Of a DNA stretch of 47,129 nt, positions 17,790 through 26,845 are shown piece after piece. The DNA lies in contig CAMWTO010000002.1 of NCBI GenBank assembly GCA_947177205.1, positions 1 to 47,129 on the forward strand, given 5' to 3'. The notes below the pieces were generated by a model. It was not told where the DNA came from and did not search any database. It saw nothing but the letters and a program-made list of their open reading frames with translations. Source of the DNA: an uncultured Ruminococcus sp. (GTDB taxonomy: Bacteria; Bacillota; Clostridia; Oscillospirales; Ruminococcaceae). Numbering within the stretch: position 1 is the first letter of the stretch; every line of letters begins with the position of its first letter. The position numbers and the translations under genes are program-made.

Positions 17790-18746
17790 ATGCTCGAAAG
17801 AATTGAGAAGCCGGAAATTGTTCCCGAAGATCTGAGACAGGACGGAAAGTATGGAAAATTCATCCTGTCGCCGCTGGAACGAGGCTATGGCACGACCCTT
17901 GGCAACAGCCTCAGACGGGTGCTGCTGTCTTCTATTCCGGGCGTAGCAGTCAATTTTGTCAAGATTGACGGAGTGCATCACGAGCTTTCTACGATACCGG
18001 GCGTCAAGGAAGATGTGACAGAGATTATTCTGAGCCTGAAAGGGCTGACAGCGAAGCTTTACGGCGAAGGTCCGAAATCACTTCTGATTGATGCAGAGGG
18101 AGAGTGTGAAGTCACTGCAAGTGACATCAGCACAGACTCTGAAGTTATGATTCTCAATCCCGGGATGCATATTGCAACACTGGGAAAAGATGCAAAGCTG
18201 CATATGGAAATCACAATTGACAGAGGCCGGGGCTATGTTTCAGCGGAGCGGAATAAGCAGCAGGTGACAGACATGCCGATCGATGTCATTGCCGTAGACA
18301 GCATTTATACTCCTGTTTTAAAGGTGAACTATACCGTGGAGAACACACGACTCGGACAGGTCACGGATTATGACAAGCTGACGATGGAAGTCTGGACGGA
18401 TGGAACGATTTCAGCGAAAGAGGCTTTGTCACAGGCAGCCAATCTCCTCAACGAGCATCTGAAATTGTTTGTAGATTTATCTGACGAAACAGTGATTCCT
18501 GATGTTCTCGTAGAGAAAGATGACAGAGGCAAGGAGAAGATCCTTGAGATGACCATTGAGGAACTTGACTTGTCAGTACGTTCGTTCAATTGCCTGAAAC
18601 GTGCTGGCATCAATACAGTAAGTGATTTGATTAACAAGTCCGAGGAAGAAATGATGAAAGTACGCAATCTTGGTAAAAAATCTTTTGATGAAGTGAAAGA
18701 AAAGCTCCAGTCACTGGGTTATGATTTGTCATCTGAAGAAGATTGA
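17790..18746 (+). CDS. rpoA: DNA-directed RNA polymerase subunit alpha
   Basis: This 318-aa subunit scaffolds polymerase assembly. The N-terminal domain has the dimerisation segment [20 protein letters not shown] near residue 30, and the C-terminal domain (from about residue 250) has the helix-hairpin-helix [17 protein letters not shown] that contacts UP elements and activators. The 90-nt gap upstream includes GTAATT/AATTAC repeats and then AGGAGG before the ATG. Confidence 0.98.
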   Translation: MLERIEKPEIVPEDLRQDGKYGKFILSPLERGYGTTLGNSLRRVLLSSIPGVAVNFVKIDGVHHELSTIPGVKEDVTEIILSLKGLTAKLYGEGPKSLLIDAEGECEVTASDISTDSEVMILNPGMHIATLGKDAKLHMEITIDRGRGYVSAERNKQQVTDMPIDVIAVDSIYTPVLKVNYTVENTRLGQVTDYDKLTMEVWTDGTISAKEALSQAANLLNEHLKLFVDLSDETVIPDVLVEKDDRGKEKILEMTIEELDLSVRSFNCLKRAGINTVSDLINKSEEEMMKVRNLGKKSFDEVKEKLQSLGYDLSSEED

Positions 18747-18781
18747 TTTCCGGAATGTGTCTGACAGATTTTAAGATAATT

Positions 18782-18801
18782 AAACAGCTTTCCGGCTGTT
18801 T
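18782..18801 (+). promoter_or_regulatory. hairpin in the rpoA-rplQ gap
   Basis: AAACAGC (18782-18788) pairs perfectly with GCTGTTT (18795-18801) around a 6-nt loop. It ends about 12 nt before the rplQ SD AAAAGGAG. It lacks a clear U tract, so it may modulate rather than stop transcription into rplQ. Confidence 0.45.
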
Positions 18802-18827
18802 GATTTGCGAAAAGGAGTGAAGAACCA

Positions 18828-19172
18828 ATGCCAGGTAGCAGAAAACTGGGCAGAACAACTGCACACAGAACCGCAATGCTCCGTGCGATGGTAACGTTCC
18901 TGCTGGAAAACGGGCAGGTAGAAACGACCGTTACAAGAGCAAAAGAAGTACGCAGTGTTGCTGAAAAGATGATTACACTGGGCAAGAACACAGACCTGCA
19001 CAGCAAGCGTCAGGTGTATGCTTATATCACGAAAGAAGCCGTAGCGAAGAAGCTGTTTGACGAGATTTCTCCGAAATATGCAGAACGTAAGGGCGGTTAT
19101 ACACAGATCATCAAGACGGGTCCCCGTCGTGGTGATGCCGCAGAAATGGCAATTATTAAGTTAGTTGATTAA
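18828..19172 (+). CDS. rplQ: 50S ribosomal protein L17
   Basis: L17 (114 aa) is the last gene of the operon. It begins [19 protein letters not shown] and has the typical [28 protein letters not shown] precedes the ATG. A strong terminator begins about 20 nt after the stop. Confidence 0.98.
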   Translation: MPGSRKLGRTTAHRTAMLRAMVTFLLENGQVETTVTRAKEVRSVAEKMITLGKNTDLHSKRQVYAYITKEAVAKKLFDEISPKYAERKGGYTQIIKTGPRRGDAAEMAIIKLVD

Positions 19173-19192
19173 TTAATTTAATTTATAAATAA

Positions 19193-19230
19193 AAACTGCT
19201 GCACGGCATAGAAATGCTGTGCAGTTTTTT
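19193..19230 (+). terminator. intrinsic terminator of the ribosomal operon
   Basis: AAACTG plus CACGGCAT pair with ATGCTGTG plus CAGTTT around an AGAA loop, giving a 14-bp stem with a 3-nt bulge and one G-U pair, followed by TTTTTT at 19225-19230. It lies 20 nt after rplQ and only 30 nt before the next start codon. Confidence 0.9.
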
Positions 19231-19259
19231 GAGTTATGTTCAGGGAAGGAAATTTGAAA

Positions 19260-20603
19260 ATGATAGAAAAAAGGAAATTATATGGGGATTTATTTGTGAT
19301 TGTGCTCCCGATTGCATTCCAGAATTTAATGACTTCGCTTGTATCAGCGTCGGATGCGTTTATGTTGGGATTTCTGGATCAGGATGCTTTGTCAGCATCT
19401 TCGCTTGCCGGACAGGTTGCATTTGTGCATTGTCTGTTTTATAATGCGTTTGTTTATGGGTGTAATGTGCTGGCGGCGCAGTACTGGGGAAAGAAAGATC
19501 TCCGGACAGTAGAGCAGGTACTTGCAGTTACAATGCGTTATTCGCTCCTGGTCGGATTAATATTCACGGTTTTGACGGGATTCCTGCCGGCGCATATTAT
19601 GAAAATTTTCAGTACGGAAGAAACTATTATTGCAGAAGGTGCGAAGTATCTCCGGACTGTTTCGCTGAGTTATGTATTAACAGGATTTTCACAGGCATAT
19701 TTCGGGATTATGAAGATCTGCGACCGAGCAAAATTAAGTTCGCTGATTGGCTCGCTTGCGGTGATTCTGAATATTATATTAAATTATTATTTTATTTTTG
19801 TTGCAGAAATGGGGATTTCCGGGGCAGCACTCGCCACCGTTCTGGCAAAAATCTTTGAAGTGCTGTTTATTTTGATCATTATGCTCCGGAAAAGATGTCC
19901 AATATTCCGGTTCAGTGAGTTGATATCCGTCCGGAATTCCGGTTTTGAGATTCTGCACAAGGATTACTGGAAATATACAACGCCGTTACTGTTGAATCAG
20001 CTCGGATGGGGGTGCGGCGTCACGATGTATTCCGTCATTATGGGACATCTCGGATCGGATGCAACAGCGGCGAATTCGATTGCAAGTATTGTCCGGAGCA
20101 TGACGGCAAGCCTTTGCTGGGGGATTGCCGGGGGCGTTGCTATCATTATCGGAGGAATGCTTGGCAGGAACGAACTGGAACAGGCAAAGCAAGCTGGGGG
20201 GAGTTTCGTCCGGTTTTCGATCTGGATCGGGATTGCATCCGGGTTTGTGATTCTGGCACTGACACCGTTTGTATTACAGATTATGAAACTGAGTCCGCAG
20301 GCAGAAATCTATCTGAAATACATGCTGTATATGGCGAGTTATTATATTATCGGGAATTCGCTGAATTCGACCGTTATCACGGGTGTATTCGCTGCCGGAG
20401 GAGATACAAAATTCGGCATGATCTGTGATATTATCACATTATGGGGATTTGTTGTCCCTCTGGGAATGATAGCAGCATTTATCCTGGATTTGCCGGTGAT
20501 CGCTGTGGCATTTATTCTGACACTGGATGAATTCGTAAAACTTCCGGCGGTTTACAAGCATTATATGAAATACAGATGGGTTGTAAATTTAACAAAAAAT
20601 TAA
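19260..20603 (+). CDS. MATE family multidrug/toxic-compound exporter
   Basis: This 447-aa protein has about 12 membrane helices in two similar halves, and starts with the typical layout of a short basic N terminus followed by FVIVLPIAFQNLMTSLVSASD. MATE proteins export cationic drugs or metabolites using Na+ or H+ gradients. The ATG at 19260 is 9 nt from GGAAGGA; the in-frame ATG at 19236 lacks an SD. It starts only 30 nt after the rplQ terminator and I see no convincing promoter between them, so read-through may supply its mRNA. The substrate cannot be told from the sequence. Confidence 0.9.
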   Translation: MIEKRKLYGDLFVIVLPIAFQNLMTSLVSASDAFMLGFLDQDALSASSLAGQVAFVHCLFYNAFVYGCNVLAAQYWGKKDLRTVEQVLAVTMRYSLLVGLIFTVLTGFLPAHIMKIFSTEETIIAEGAKYLRTVSLSYVLTGFSQAYFGIMKICDRAKLSSLIGSLAVILNIILNYYFIFVAEMGISGAALATVLAKIFEVLFILIIMLRKRCPIFRFSELISVRNSGFEILHKDYWKYTTPLLLNQLGWGCGVTMYSVIMGHLGSDATAANSIASIVRSMTASLCWGIAGGVAIIIGGMLGRNELEQAKQAGGSFVRFSIWIGIASGFVILALTPFVLQIMKLSPQAEIYLKYMLYMASYYIIGNSLNSTVITGVFAAGGDTKFGMICDIITLWGFVVPLGMIAAFILDLPVIAVAFILTLDEFVKLPAVYKHYMKYRWVVNLTKN

Positions 20604-20613
20604 TGAAAAAAAG

Positions 20614-20698
20614 CCTGAAATTTATGCAGATTTTTCCGTAATTTTTGCCTCTCTCAAACGTACTAACTAAAGAAATCCGGAAAAATTCAGGAGGTAAA
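20614..20698 (+). promoter_or_regulatory. possible SD-masking stem in front of the 914-aa membrane protein
   Basis: ATTTTTCCG (20630-20638) pairs perfectly with CGGAAAAAT (20678-20686), and CCTG (20614-20617) can pair with CAGG (20688-20691), the 5' part of the SD CAGGAGG. The pairing would close a loop of about 40 nt and partly cover the ribosome site. The complementarity is visible; regulation is speculative. Confidence 0.35.
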
Positions 20699-20702
20699 TT
20701 TT

Positions 20703-23447
20703 ATGGATCAGCAAAAAGATCAGCAGAATCAGAATCAAAATCAGGTAAAAATCAACGATTACAGTCAGTTATATGCAAAAAATTCGGTTTATCCGGATCA
20801 TGAAAAGCATTTGAATACTCCGGATTATTCGGCGTATTTTCATGCGCCTAGCAATCTCGGTCATCCAGATAATCCCGGAAAGCTGAATGTTCCGATAAAT
20901 TCCCAGGATGCGCCGAAGCCGGCACAGCCATTCAGTCCGATTCCGTTGTTGTTAATTGCAGGCGTGTTGTTTCTGTTCATGGGAGGAATTCTGTTTCTGT
21001 CAAGCACCTGGGACATGCTTCCGGAAGCACTCCGGGCAATCAGTCTGTTATCTGCAAGTCTGATCGCATTCGGTGTGAACATCCTGGCTGAAAAAGTCCT
21101 GAAACTTCCGAAAACGGGGCTTGCCTTCTACATTCTGGGGTGTATTTTCCTGCCATTGGCACTGATTGGGATCGGCGGATTTCAATTATTCGGAGAATGG
21201 CTTTCTTTTTCCGGTGATGGATGTAGTCTGCTATGGACAATGATCTTTGCAAGTATCGCAGGGACAACATTCCTGGGACAGCGAAATTACAAGCAAGTTT
21301 TCCTGGCAGGCATTTCTCTGACAAGTGTGACAATAACCTGGTTTTTCCTGATGGAATTTTTGGGAGAAATTCTGTTTGAATCAGAATCCACAGGCTATTT
21401 TGTATTCTTGAGTACAGGTTTGGCATTACAGGCGATTGCGATGGCAATTCTGGAAAAATTCTGCCGAAGTCATCCCATCATAGCAAGGGCATTTCCGGTA
21501 AGTCTCTACCTGACGAATCTGTTCTATGCAGTGATATTTCTGATAGTTTCGGAGGATTTTCCTGAAATCGGGATTTTCTTCTCTTTGATTTTATTTGTAT
21601 TGTTCTGGAATTCTGCTTTTATTTCCAGAAAGTTCCATACCGGAATTTTCGGCGCATGTCTGATGTTACATGTCGCTGTCAGCACGATTGTGAATACCTG
21701 GTTTAATTCTGAAATCATAGGCACAAAAGAGATTTATTTTACTTTCGGATATATGGCAATGATTCTGTTGGCATTTCATAAAATCCCGAAATTAAGAACA
21801 GAATTGACGGAAACATTCAGCAAAGCAGGCGCAATCGTAAGTATTCCGTTCTTTTTGGGCTCAATTTTCTATCATTTGAGCGAAAATTATGAAATTCTGC
21901 TAGTTTATATTTTAGTTGCCATTGGATTTGTATTATATCAGAAATATAGCTACAAACTGACAGAGAACAGAATTTATTTTATCCTGGAATGTGGGATTCT
22001 GTTTTTTGCGGCAATATCTTCTGAACAGTATCAAATTGCATCTTTCCTGCTTGTGTGCAGTGCGCTTGTCCTGTTGATACAGGCATTTTTGCGGAAAAAT
22101 ACTGGTTCTCTGGTGCTTGCCATTGCCGCAAGTGCCGGAATGATCCTGTCCGGCTATGCGCATCCGGAAATGACAATTTTATTCCTGGGTGCAGGATTAT
22201 TAATTATCAGTGCAGTCTATGCGCACCGGACAAAGAGAGAACTTCTGGAAATCTGTTGTTCCTGGTCGGGGATTGCCCTGCTGATTCCGGCAAGTATGAA
22301 ATTATGTTCTCTTTGGATGGAATCTTCCACAGCATCTGTCGTCAGCCTGATGATTCTGTTGATGTGTTATCTTCTGGAAATGTTTGCATTTCCGGGACAT
22401 GCGAGATCTCAGAAAATGAAATCTTATCATGAAGCCGTATCGCTTGTGATTTCCCATGTTGTAATTTTTGGGTATCTGGAAATGCAAAGAGCTGTCGTCA
22501 CAGTCGGAACAGGGATGTTATTATGCATCGGATTATTGATATTTTCTGCTGGATTTCTCAAAAAAAATTCTAATGCCTGGGCAATTCCGCAATTAGTCAT
22601 GCTTTATTTTGTATATTCCAACATGATGCAATCCCTGACGTATTCTATGATGACGCAGGTCATTAGTTATCTGATTTTATTATTCATTTATGTGGCAATG
22701 GGCAGAATCATCCTGCCGGACGGATTTTACAGATCGGATGCATCCGGCATCCGGATTGACTGGGCATTGCTTGCCGGGATTTTTCCGGTTTTCGGGATTG
22801 CTATGACAATTGACTGGCATCCGGCAATTGTGATCTGTCTGTTATTGGCAATTTATTCTGTATTATACATTCACCGGGTGAACAACAACAGAATCCCGGC
22901 AGTGATGGCATCCGAATTTGCGTGTCTGGCATTTTTGATCCATAATATCGAAGATCCATTCGGAATGATAGCACTGTTTTCCGGGGAGAATAATCAGATT
23001 CCGGGTGTATTGGGAATTCTGCTTCCGGGGCATCTGTTTATTTTGTCATTGCTTTGGATTCTGCCCGCAGAAAGCCGGAATCGTATACATATCATCCGTT
23101 TCGGGATGTACTGCATTACAATGATATGCATGTTAATGACGAACCTGTATTCTGAGAGCGTTACGGATTCGATTTTTATAGCTGTGATTAGTTTTGTGAT
23201 CCTTTCGGGGAGTTTCACCGTGAAGAAATTGCGTTGGTTCACGCTTGGTTTTGCATCATTGATTCTGACCACAATCCGTGTGACGTGGAAATTCTGGACA
23301 TCTCTGCACTGGGGCGTATATCTGTTTTTTGCCGGGATTGTTCTGATTGTGACAGCATCACTGTATGAATATTTTACCCGAAGAGCGCAGGAGCATCCGG
23401 AGAATTCAGAACAGAAACGCAAGCCGTTCTCAAGCTGGACATGGTAA
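20703..23447 (+). CDS. large polytopic membrane protein, DUF2157-like
   Basis: This 914-aa protein has a soluble, Q/N-rich N terminus of about 75 residues (DQQKDQQNQNQNQ), then some two dozen hydrophobic segments to the end, and a short polar tail (RRAQEHPENSEQKRK). The first helices (PLLLIAGVLFLFMGGILFLS, then an amphipathic WDMLPEALRAISLL) recall DUF2157-type membrane proteins; I recognise no catalytic motif. CAGGAGG is 9 nt from the ATG. It follows the MATE gene by 99 nt and is closed by a good terminator. The function is unknown. Confidence 0.75.
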   Translation: MDQQKDQQNQNQNQVKINDYSQLYAKNSVYPDHEKHLNTPDYSAYFHAPSNLGHPDNPGKLNVPINSQDAPKPAQPFSPIPLLLIAGVLFLFMGGILFLSSTWDMLPEALRAISLLSASLIAFGVNILAEKVLKLPKTGLAFYILGCIFLPLALIGIGGFQLFGEWLSFSGDGCSLLWTMIFASIAGTTFLGQRNYKQVFLAGISLTSVTITWFFLMEFLGEILFESESTGYFVFLSTGLALQAIAMAILEKFCRSHPIIARAFPVSLYLTNLFYAVIFLIVSEDFPEIGIFFSLILFVLFWNSAFISRKFHTGIFGACLMLHVAVSTIVNTWFNSEIIGTKEIYFTFGYMAMILLAFHKIPKLRTELTETFSKAGAIVSIPFFLGSIFYHLSENYEILLVYILVAIGFVLYQKYSYKLTENRIYFILECGILFFAAISSEQYQIASFLLVCSALVLLIQAFLRKNTGSLVLAIAASAGMILSGYAHPEMTILFLGAGLLIISAVYAHRTKRELLEICCSWSGIALLIPASMKLCSLWMESSTASVVSLMILLMCYLLEMFAFPGHARSQKMKSYHEAVSLVISHVVIFGYLEMQRAVVTVGTGMLLCIGLLIFSAGFLKKNSNAWAIPQLVMLYFVYSNMMQSLTYSMMTQVISYLILLFIYVAMGRIILPDGFYRSDASGIRIDWALLAGIFPVFGIAMTIDWHPAIVICLLLAIYSVLYIHRVNNNRIPAVMASEFACLAFLIHNIEDPFGMIALFSGENNQIPGVLGILLPGHLFILSLLWILPAESRNRIHIIRFGMYCITMICMLMTNLYSESVTDSIFIAVISFVILSGSFTVKKLRWFTLGFASLILTTIRVTWKFWTSLHWGVYLFFAGIVLIVTASLYEYFTRRAQEHPENSEQKRKPFSSWTW

Positions 23448-23463
23448 AATTAAGAAAATTATG

Positions 23464-23493
23464 ACAGTTCTGTTTTCAGAACTGTTATTTTTT
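23464..23493 (+). terminator. intrinsic terminator after the 914-aa membrane protein
   Basis: ACAGTTCTG (23464-23472) pairs perfectly with CAGAACTGT (23477-23485) around a TTTT loop, followed by a T run at 23488-23493. It lies 16 nt after the stop codon. Confidence 0.9.
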
Positions 23494-23524
23494 GTCAGTT
23501 CCGGAAAATTTCTTTGAAAAGCTC

Positions 23525-23553
23525 TTGCATAAATCCGGAATTTCTGCTATAAT
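23525..23553 (+). promoter_or_regulatory. promoter of the dockerin/cohesin-like protein gene
   Basis: TTGCAT (23525-23530) and TATAAT (23548-23553) are 17 nt apart, with TGC before the -10 (extended -10), the same TGCTATAAT as in the ribosomal promoter. An AT-rich leader of about 80 nt with repeats of TTTATTAATTT follows. Confidence 0.8.
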
Positions 23554-23638
23554 AGAGTTGGGCAAATTTTATGACACTATTTATCCTAATTTATTAATTT
23601 ATTATTTATTAATTTGACAATTGATAGGAGAATTTTTT

Positions 23639-24463
23639 ATGATACGAAATCAATTGGCTGCGGCAGTCTGTGCTGTCTGTATGACAGTCTTTGCAATGAA
23701 CTATATTCAGACATTCCGTGCATCCGCAGAAAATGAGAACAGCGCTGAAAACGACAAAATCAGCATTGCTATCGATCAAAAAACGCTTACATTGGATGAA
23801 CTTCAGGAATGTGACTACACTATTCCCGTTTTTGTTAGGCTAGATCAGAATATCAGCATTAATACGGCGGAAATGATGATACAAGTAGACAGCGCCTGCG
23901 ATTTTGAACCTGTTACATCTCCGACGCTTTGCTATGAGATGACAGAAAATTTTCTGATGATGGAAATGATCAGCAGTTCTAAATTTGATGATAATTCAAT
24001 CCGATTTCTCTGGGCATCCGCCAACAGTATCGAGGAGACGGGTTCGCTTGTGTTGTTAATGGTGCATGTGCCGGAGGATGTCCAGGGTGGTGAAAAATTT
24101 GCAATTTCCTACCTGCCGGAAGTTACGCACCAGGGGCATACATTTGAACATATCTGGGGTAAGATCGGTCTAGAAAGCATGGATTATGCCAAAAAAGGAC
24201 AAGTGACATGGACGGACGGCTGGATTGAGATTGCGCCGGAATCTGTGCCGGCGACATTGCCGGGGGATGTGAATCTTGATGGAGCTGTTGATATTATAGA
24301 TGTCGTTCTGATGAATCGTGTTTATGTCGGCGTGGAGAAGATCGGCGCAGAGGCGAAAGCCAACGGAGACATAGACGGAGACGGCAAAATATCTCTGGCG
24401 GACAGCATGAATGTATTAAGATATCTGGTGCATTTGATTGATGATTTAAAAAATATAAATTAA
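23639..24463 (+). CDS. secreted protein with cohesin-like and type I dockerin domains
   Basis: This 274-aa protein has a signal peptide of about 30 residues (hydrophobic AAAVCAVCMTVFAM, likely cut after RASA). Residues 41-198 are predicted beta-rich and look cohesin-like: an ISIAIDQKTL start, VFVRLDQN, the central ETGSLVLLMVHVPED, and a TWTDGWIEI end. The C terminus is a dockerin with two calcium loops, GDVNLDGAVDIIDV (209-222) and GDIDGDGKISLADS (243-256). Dockerins bind cohesins on scaffoldins; a protein with both would be an adaptor, as ScaC is in R. flavefaciens. The dockerin is certain, the cohesin assignment tentative. ATG at 23639 follows AGGAG and starts the signal peptide. Confidence 0.85.
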   Translation: MIRNQLAAAVCAVCMTVFAMNYIQTFRASAENENSAENDKISIAIDQKTLTLDELQECDYTIPVFVRLDQNISINTAEMMIQVDSACDFEPVTSPTLCYEMTENFLMMEMISSSKFDDNSIRFLWASANSIEETGSLVLLMVHVPEDVQGGEKFAISYLPEVTHQGHTFEHIWGKIGLESMDYAKKGQVTWTDGWIEIAPESVPATLPGDVNLDGAVDIIDVVLMNRVYVGVEKIGAEAKANGDIDGDGKISLADSMNVLRYLVHLIDDLKNIN

Positions 24464-24473
24464 TTTATATGAA

Positions 24474-24525
24474 TAATAAAAATCAGGCATTAATTTTGAG
24501 CAATTAACGCCTGATTATTTATAAT
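24474..24525. terminator. bidirectional terminator between convergent genes
   Basis: AATCAGGC (24481-24488) pairs with GCCTGATT (24509-24516), and inside it TTAATT pairs with AATTAA after one mismatch. AT-rich flanks give short U tracts on both strands. It separates the dockerin protein gene (+) from hsp20 (-). Confidence 0.7.
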
Positions 24526-24941
24526 TAATTAATTGCAATCTGCCTGTGTGCCGGCACACTTGCCTGTTTCTTCGGGATTACCAGATGCAGAACGCCATCC
24601 AGGAAATTCGCCTGAATGTCTTCCTCCGTGACCGCATCGCCGACATAAAAACTCCGGCTGTATGAGCCGGAAAAACGTTCCCGGCGCAGATAACTGCCCT
24701 GTTCGTTCTGTTCGCTGTCTTCGTGGGTTGTCGTCGCATTGACCGTCAGACATCCGTCATGAATTTCAGCGCTGACGTTCTCTTTTTGAATGCCCGGCAA
24801 ATCCACAGCGATCTGATAATTTTTTTCTGTCTCTTTGATATCTGTCTTCATAGGAGTGCTCTGCGTCCCATGCATTGGCAGGAACGCACGGTCAAAGAAA
24901 TCATCGAAGCTGTTCTTGCGGAATAATTCAGGAAAAAACAT
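24525..24941 (-). CDS. hsp20: Hsp20 / alpha-crystallin small heat-shock protein
   Basis: This ATP-independent holdase chaperone has 138 aa. The N terminus is short and phenylalanine rich (FFPELFRKNSFDDFFDRAF); the alpha-crystallin domain runs from about residue 33 to 125 (YQIAVDLPGIQKENV, YLRRERFSGSYSRSF, GVLHLVIPKK); and the C terminus ends with the I-x-I motif (QIAIN) used for oligomer assembly. GAGGAG precedes the ATG. No CIRCE element is seen in the upstream gap. Confidence 0.95.
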   Translation of the reverse strand: MFFPELFRKNSFDDFFDRAFLPMHGTQSTPMKTDIKETEKNYQIAVDLPGIQKENVSAEIHDGCLTVNATTTHEDSEQNEQGSYLRRERFSGSYSRSFYVGDAVTEEDIQANFLDGVLHLVIPKKQASVPAHRQIAIN

Positions 24942-25022
24942 AAGAAAAACTCCTCTCTGAGAAAATAATTTTTTAATTTTAAAATTCTCTTTCCCTGTCT
25001 TAACATTCCCGGTTTTGCTGTT

Positions 25023-25051
25023 ATCATACGCTGAAAAATCTGTTTTGTGAA
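25023..25051 (-). promoter_or_regulatory. promoter of hsp20
   Basis: On the - strand TTCACA (25046-25051) is 17 nt from TATGAT (25023-25028), one mismatch from consensus in each box. It drives leftward transcription through an AT-rich leader of about 75 nt. Confidence 0.6.
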
Positions 25052-25079
25052 TTTCCCTTGTAAAATCGACCGGAAACTA

Positions 25080-25108
25080 TTGACAATGTAAAAAAACTAT
25101 GTTATAAT
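25080..25108 (+). promoter_or_regulatory. consensus promoter of the dockerin metallopeptidase gene
   Basis: TTGACA (25080-25085) and TATAAT (25103-25108) are separated by exactly 17 nt. This perfect sigma-A promoter lies about 30 nt from the divergent hsp20 promoter and predicts strong expression. Confidence 0.88.
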
Positions 25109-25155
25109 AATAAAAATTATTTTTTATATTAATATTACAGAAAGGAAAATTTTTC

Positions 25156-26835
25156 ATGTTTAGAAAATTAAGCATTCCGCTCGCCGTGATTCTGGCAGCA
25201 GGCTCTCTTGCTGTTTACAATCCGGGAAGCCGTCCGGCAGAAGCCCTGGATCTGGATGAGAGAGAATGTATGCTCCGGAATACGGCAACCGGAAAATATC
25301 TGACCGTCCAGAACGGCGGAACGGATGATACAGGCGTCTGTGCCTACAGTGCGGACGGCGTTGCGGATTACAATACCTGGGTGTTGATTCAGGAACTTCC
25401 GGGGGTATATACCATCCGGTCGGGACTTGGGAATGATTTGTATCTGACAACAGGTGGAACCGGAAATCTGATGATTGGACAGAAAGATGATTTCAGTGCT
25501 TTTCAGAAATATACAATCGAACAGCAACCGGATTCGGATGTATGCAGGATTACCGCAGGGGGCTGGATTGCCGCACCCGTCAGAGATGCCGACGGCGCAC
25601 CTGTTGCCATGGTGAGTGATGCGGATTTTGCAGACTTTGCGGAATGGGAAATTATTGATCTTTCTTACAGGGGACATGTCGGCGATGTGGACTGTGATGG
25701 AAAAATTAATATTTATGATTTACAGCTTGCAAAGATCATTGCAAAAAACCGGAAAAAAGCGAATGTTATGCAGGCATCCCGTGCGGATGTCAATGGTGAC
25801 GGCGAGATTAATTCTCTGGATCTGAATCTGATACAGGAATTTTTATTAGCGAAAGCTGACAATTTTCCGAAGAAAATTGTAGATCTGATTCCAAACACGA
25901 TTGAGCCGGTAGTAAACGACCCTGTGCCTGTGCCACCGCCGGATCCAGAGCCGCCGACAACTGAACCGCCTGTGACAGAGCCGTCCGATCCTGTCGAACA
26001 GATCACATTGGCAGATATGCCGGAAGCATATAAAGAACCGGCAGAATGGATCTGGCAGAATCGTTGTGTCTATGAAAATTCCACAAGCCGGCGGAATACG
26101 ATCTTTGACCAGATTGACGCAGGCAAGGGAACGCTGAATTTTGTCGTGAGATGGCAGTCTTACAAGACAATTACTTATGAACAGCGTCAGAAATTCCAGG
26201 AAATGGCAAGTAAAGCCGTCAATGACTGGAATGATTATCTCAAAGGCTATGACGGCTGGAAGTATGATCACATTGACGTGAAGATTGTCGGGTGGGCAGT
26301 CCTGGACAAGAGCTGTCTGCTGGATCTGCACGACGATGAAATTGTCTATGATAATTTGATTTCCGATTATGACAGTCAATATGATACAAGCAATGGTTAT
26401 GAGACAATTCCGGATAAACTGCCAAGTGCACCGTCGGAATTATCCCGGTTCGATCATTTTGCGGAATCCGGCTATGAATATCCAGGCGGCTTGGATCAGC
26501 GTTTTGACATGTACATCTGGGCAACGCAGGGATTTCCGGCAATCGGCGGCGCAGGCGGCGACTGGGGACAGCGGCTGTCTGATGATGCGTATATTGCTAT
26601 GCTGGACGGCACGAATATTCATGTATTAGAGCATGAAATCGGTCACGGCTTCGGCATTACGGACTTCTACGGGGAAAACGGCACAAATTCCGGACCTCCT
26701 CCGGCAGGCTTCCCGGATGACGGCACATCTATCATGATGGCAGGATCTTCTATGAATATTACGTCCTTTGACGGTTGGCTGTTACGCTATATGTGGAGTC
26801 AGATCAAAGATGAAGAGGGAAGATTCAGCAAATAA
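25156..26835 (+). CDS. secreted dockerin protein with beta-trefoil-like domain and metzincin-type zinc site
   Basis: This 559-aa protein begins with a signal peptide (about 1-30, RKLSIPLAVILAAGSLAV). Residues 35-170 look like a ricin-type/beta-trefoil module, with repeats such as LRNTATGKYLTVQN and IRSGLGNDLYLTTG. A dockerin follows at 175-232 with calcium loops DVDCDGKINIYD and DVNGDGEINSLD, then a Pro/Thr/Glu linker (about 255-280). The C-terminal domain carries H493-E494-x-x-H497-x-x-G500-x-x-D503 (HEIGHGFGITD), the metzincin consensus with aspartate as third ligand, and a likely Met-turn at SIMMAG (525-530). It is probably a cell-surface or cellulosomal zinc peptidase; the family within the metzincins is unclear. 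AGAAAGGA precedes the ATG. Confidence 0.85.
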   Translation: MFRKLSIPLAVILAAGSLAVYNPGSRPAEALDLDERECMLRNTATGKYLTVQNGGTDDTGVCAYSADGVADYNTWVLIQELPGVYTIRSGLGNDLYLTTGGTGNLMIGQKDDFSAFQKYTIEQQPDSDVCRITAGGWIAAPVRDADGAPVAMVSDADFADFAEWEIIDLSYRGHVGDVDCDGKINIYDLQLAKIIAKNRKKANVMQASRADVNGDGEINSLDLNLIQEFLLAKADNFPKKIVDLIPNTIEPVVNDPVPVPPPDPEPPTTEPPVTEPSDPVEQITLADMPEAYKEPAEWIWQNRCVYENSTSRRNTIFDQIDAGKGTLNFVVRWQSYKTITYEQRQKFQEMASKAVNDWNDYLKGYDGWKYDHIDVKIVGWAVLDKSCLLDLHDDEIVYDNLISDYDSQYDTSNGYETIPDKLPSAPSELSRFDHFAESGYEYPGGLDQRFDMYIWATQGFPAIGGAGGDWGQRLSDDAYIAMLDGTNIHVLEHEIGHGFGITDFYGENGTNSGPPPAGFPDDGTSIMMAGSSMNITSFDGWLLRYMWSQIKDEEGRFSK

Positions 26836-26845
26836 TAATTAAAAT

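Noticed and set aside
23581-23625. Short repeats of TTTATTAATTT suggesting a repeat array or CRISPR
   Set aside because: There are only two imperfect AT copies without spacers of even length.
24942-25155. CIRCE (HrcA) operator before hsp20
   Set aside because: No TTAGCACTC-N9-GAGTGCTAA-like repeat is present; only a sigma-A-like promoter is visible.
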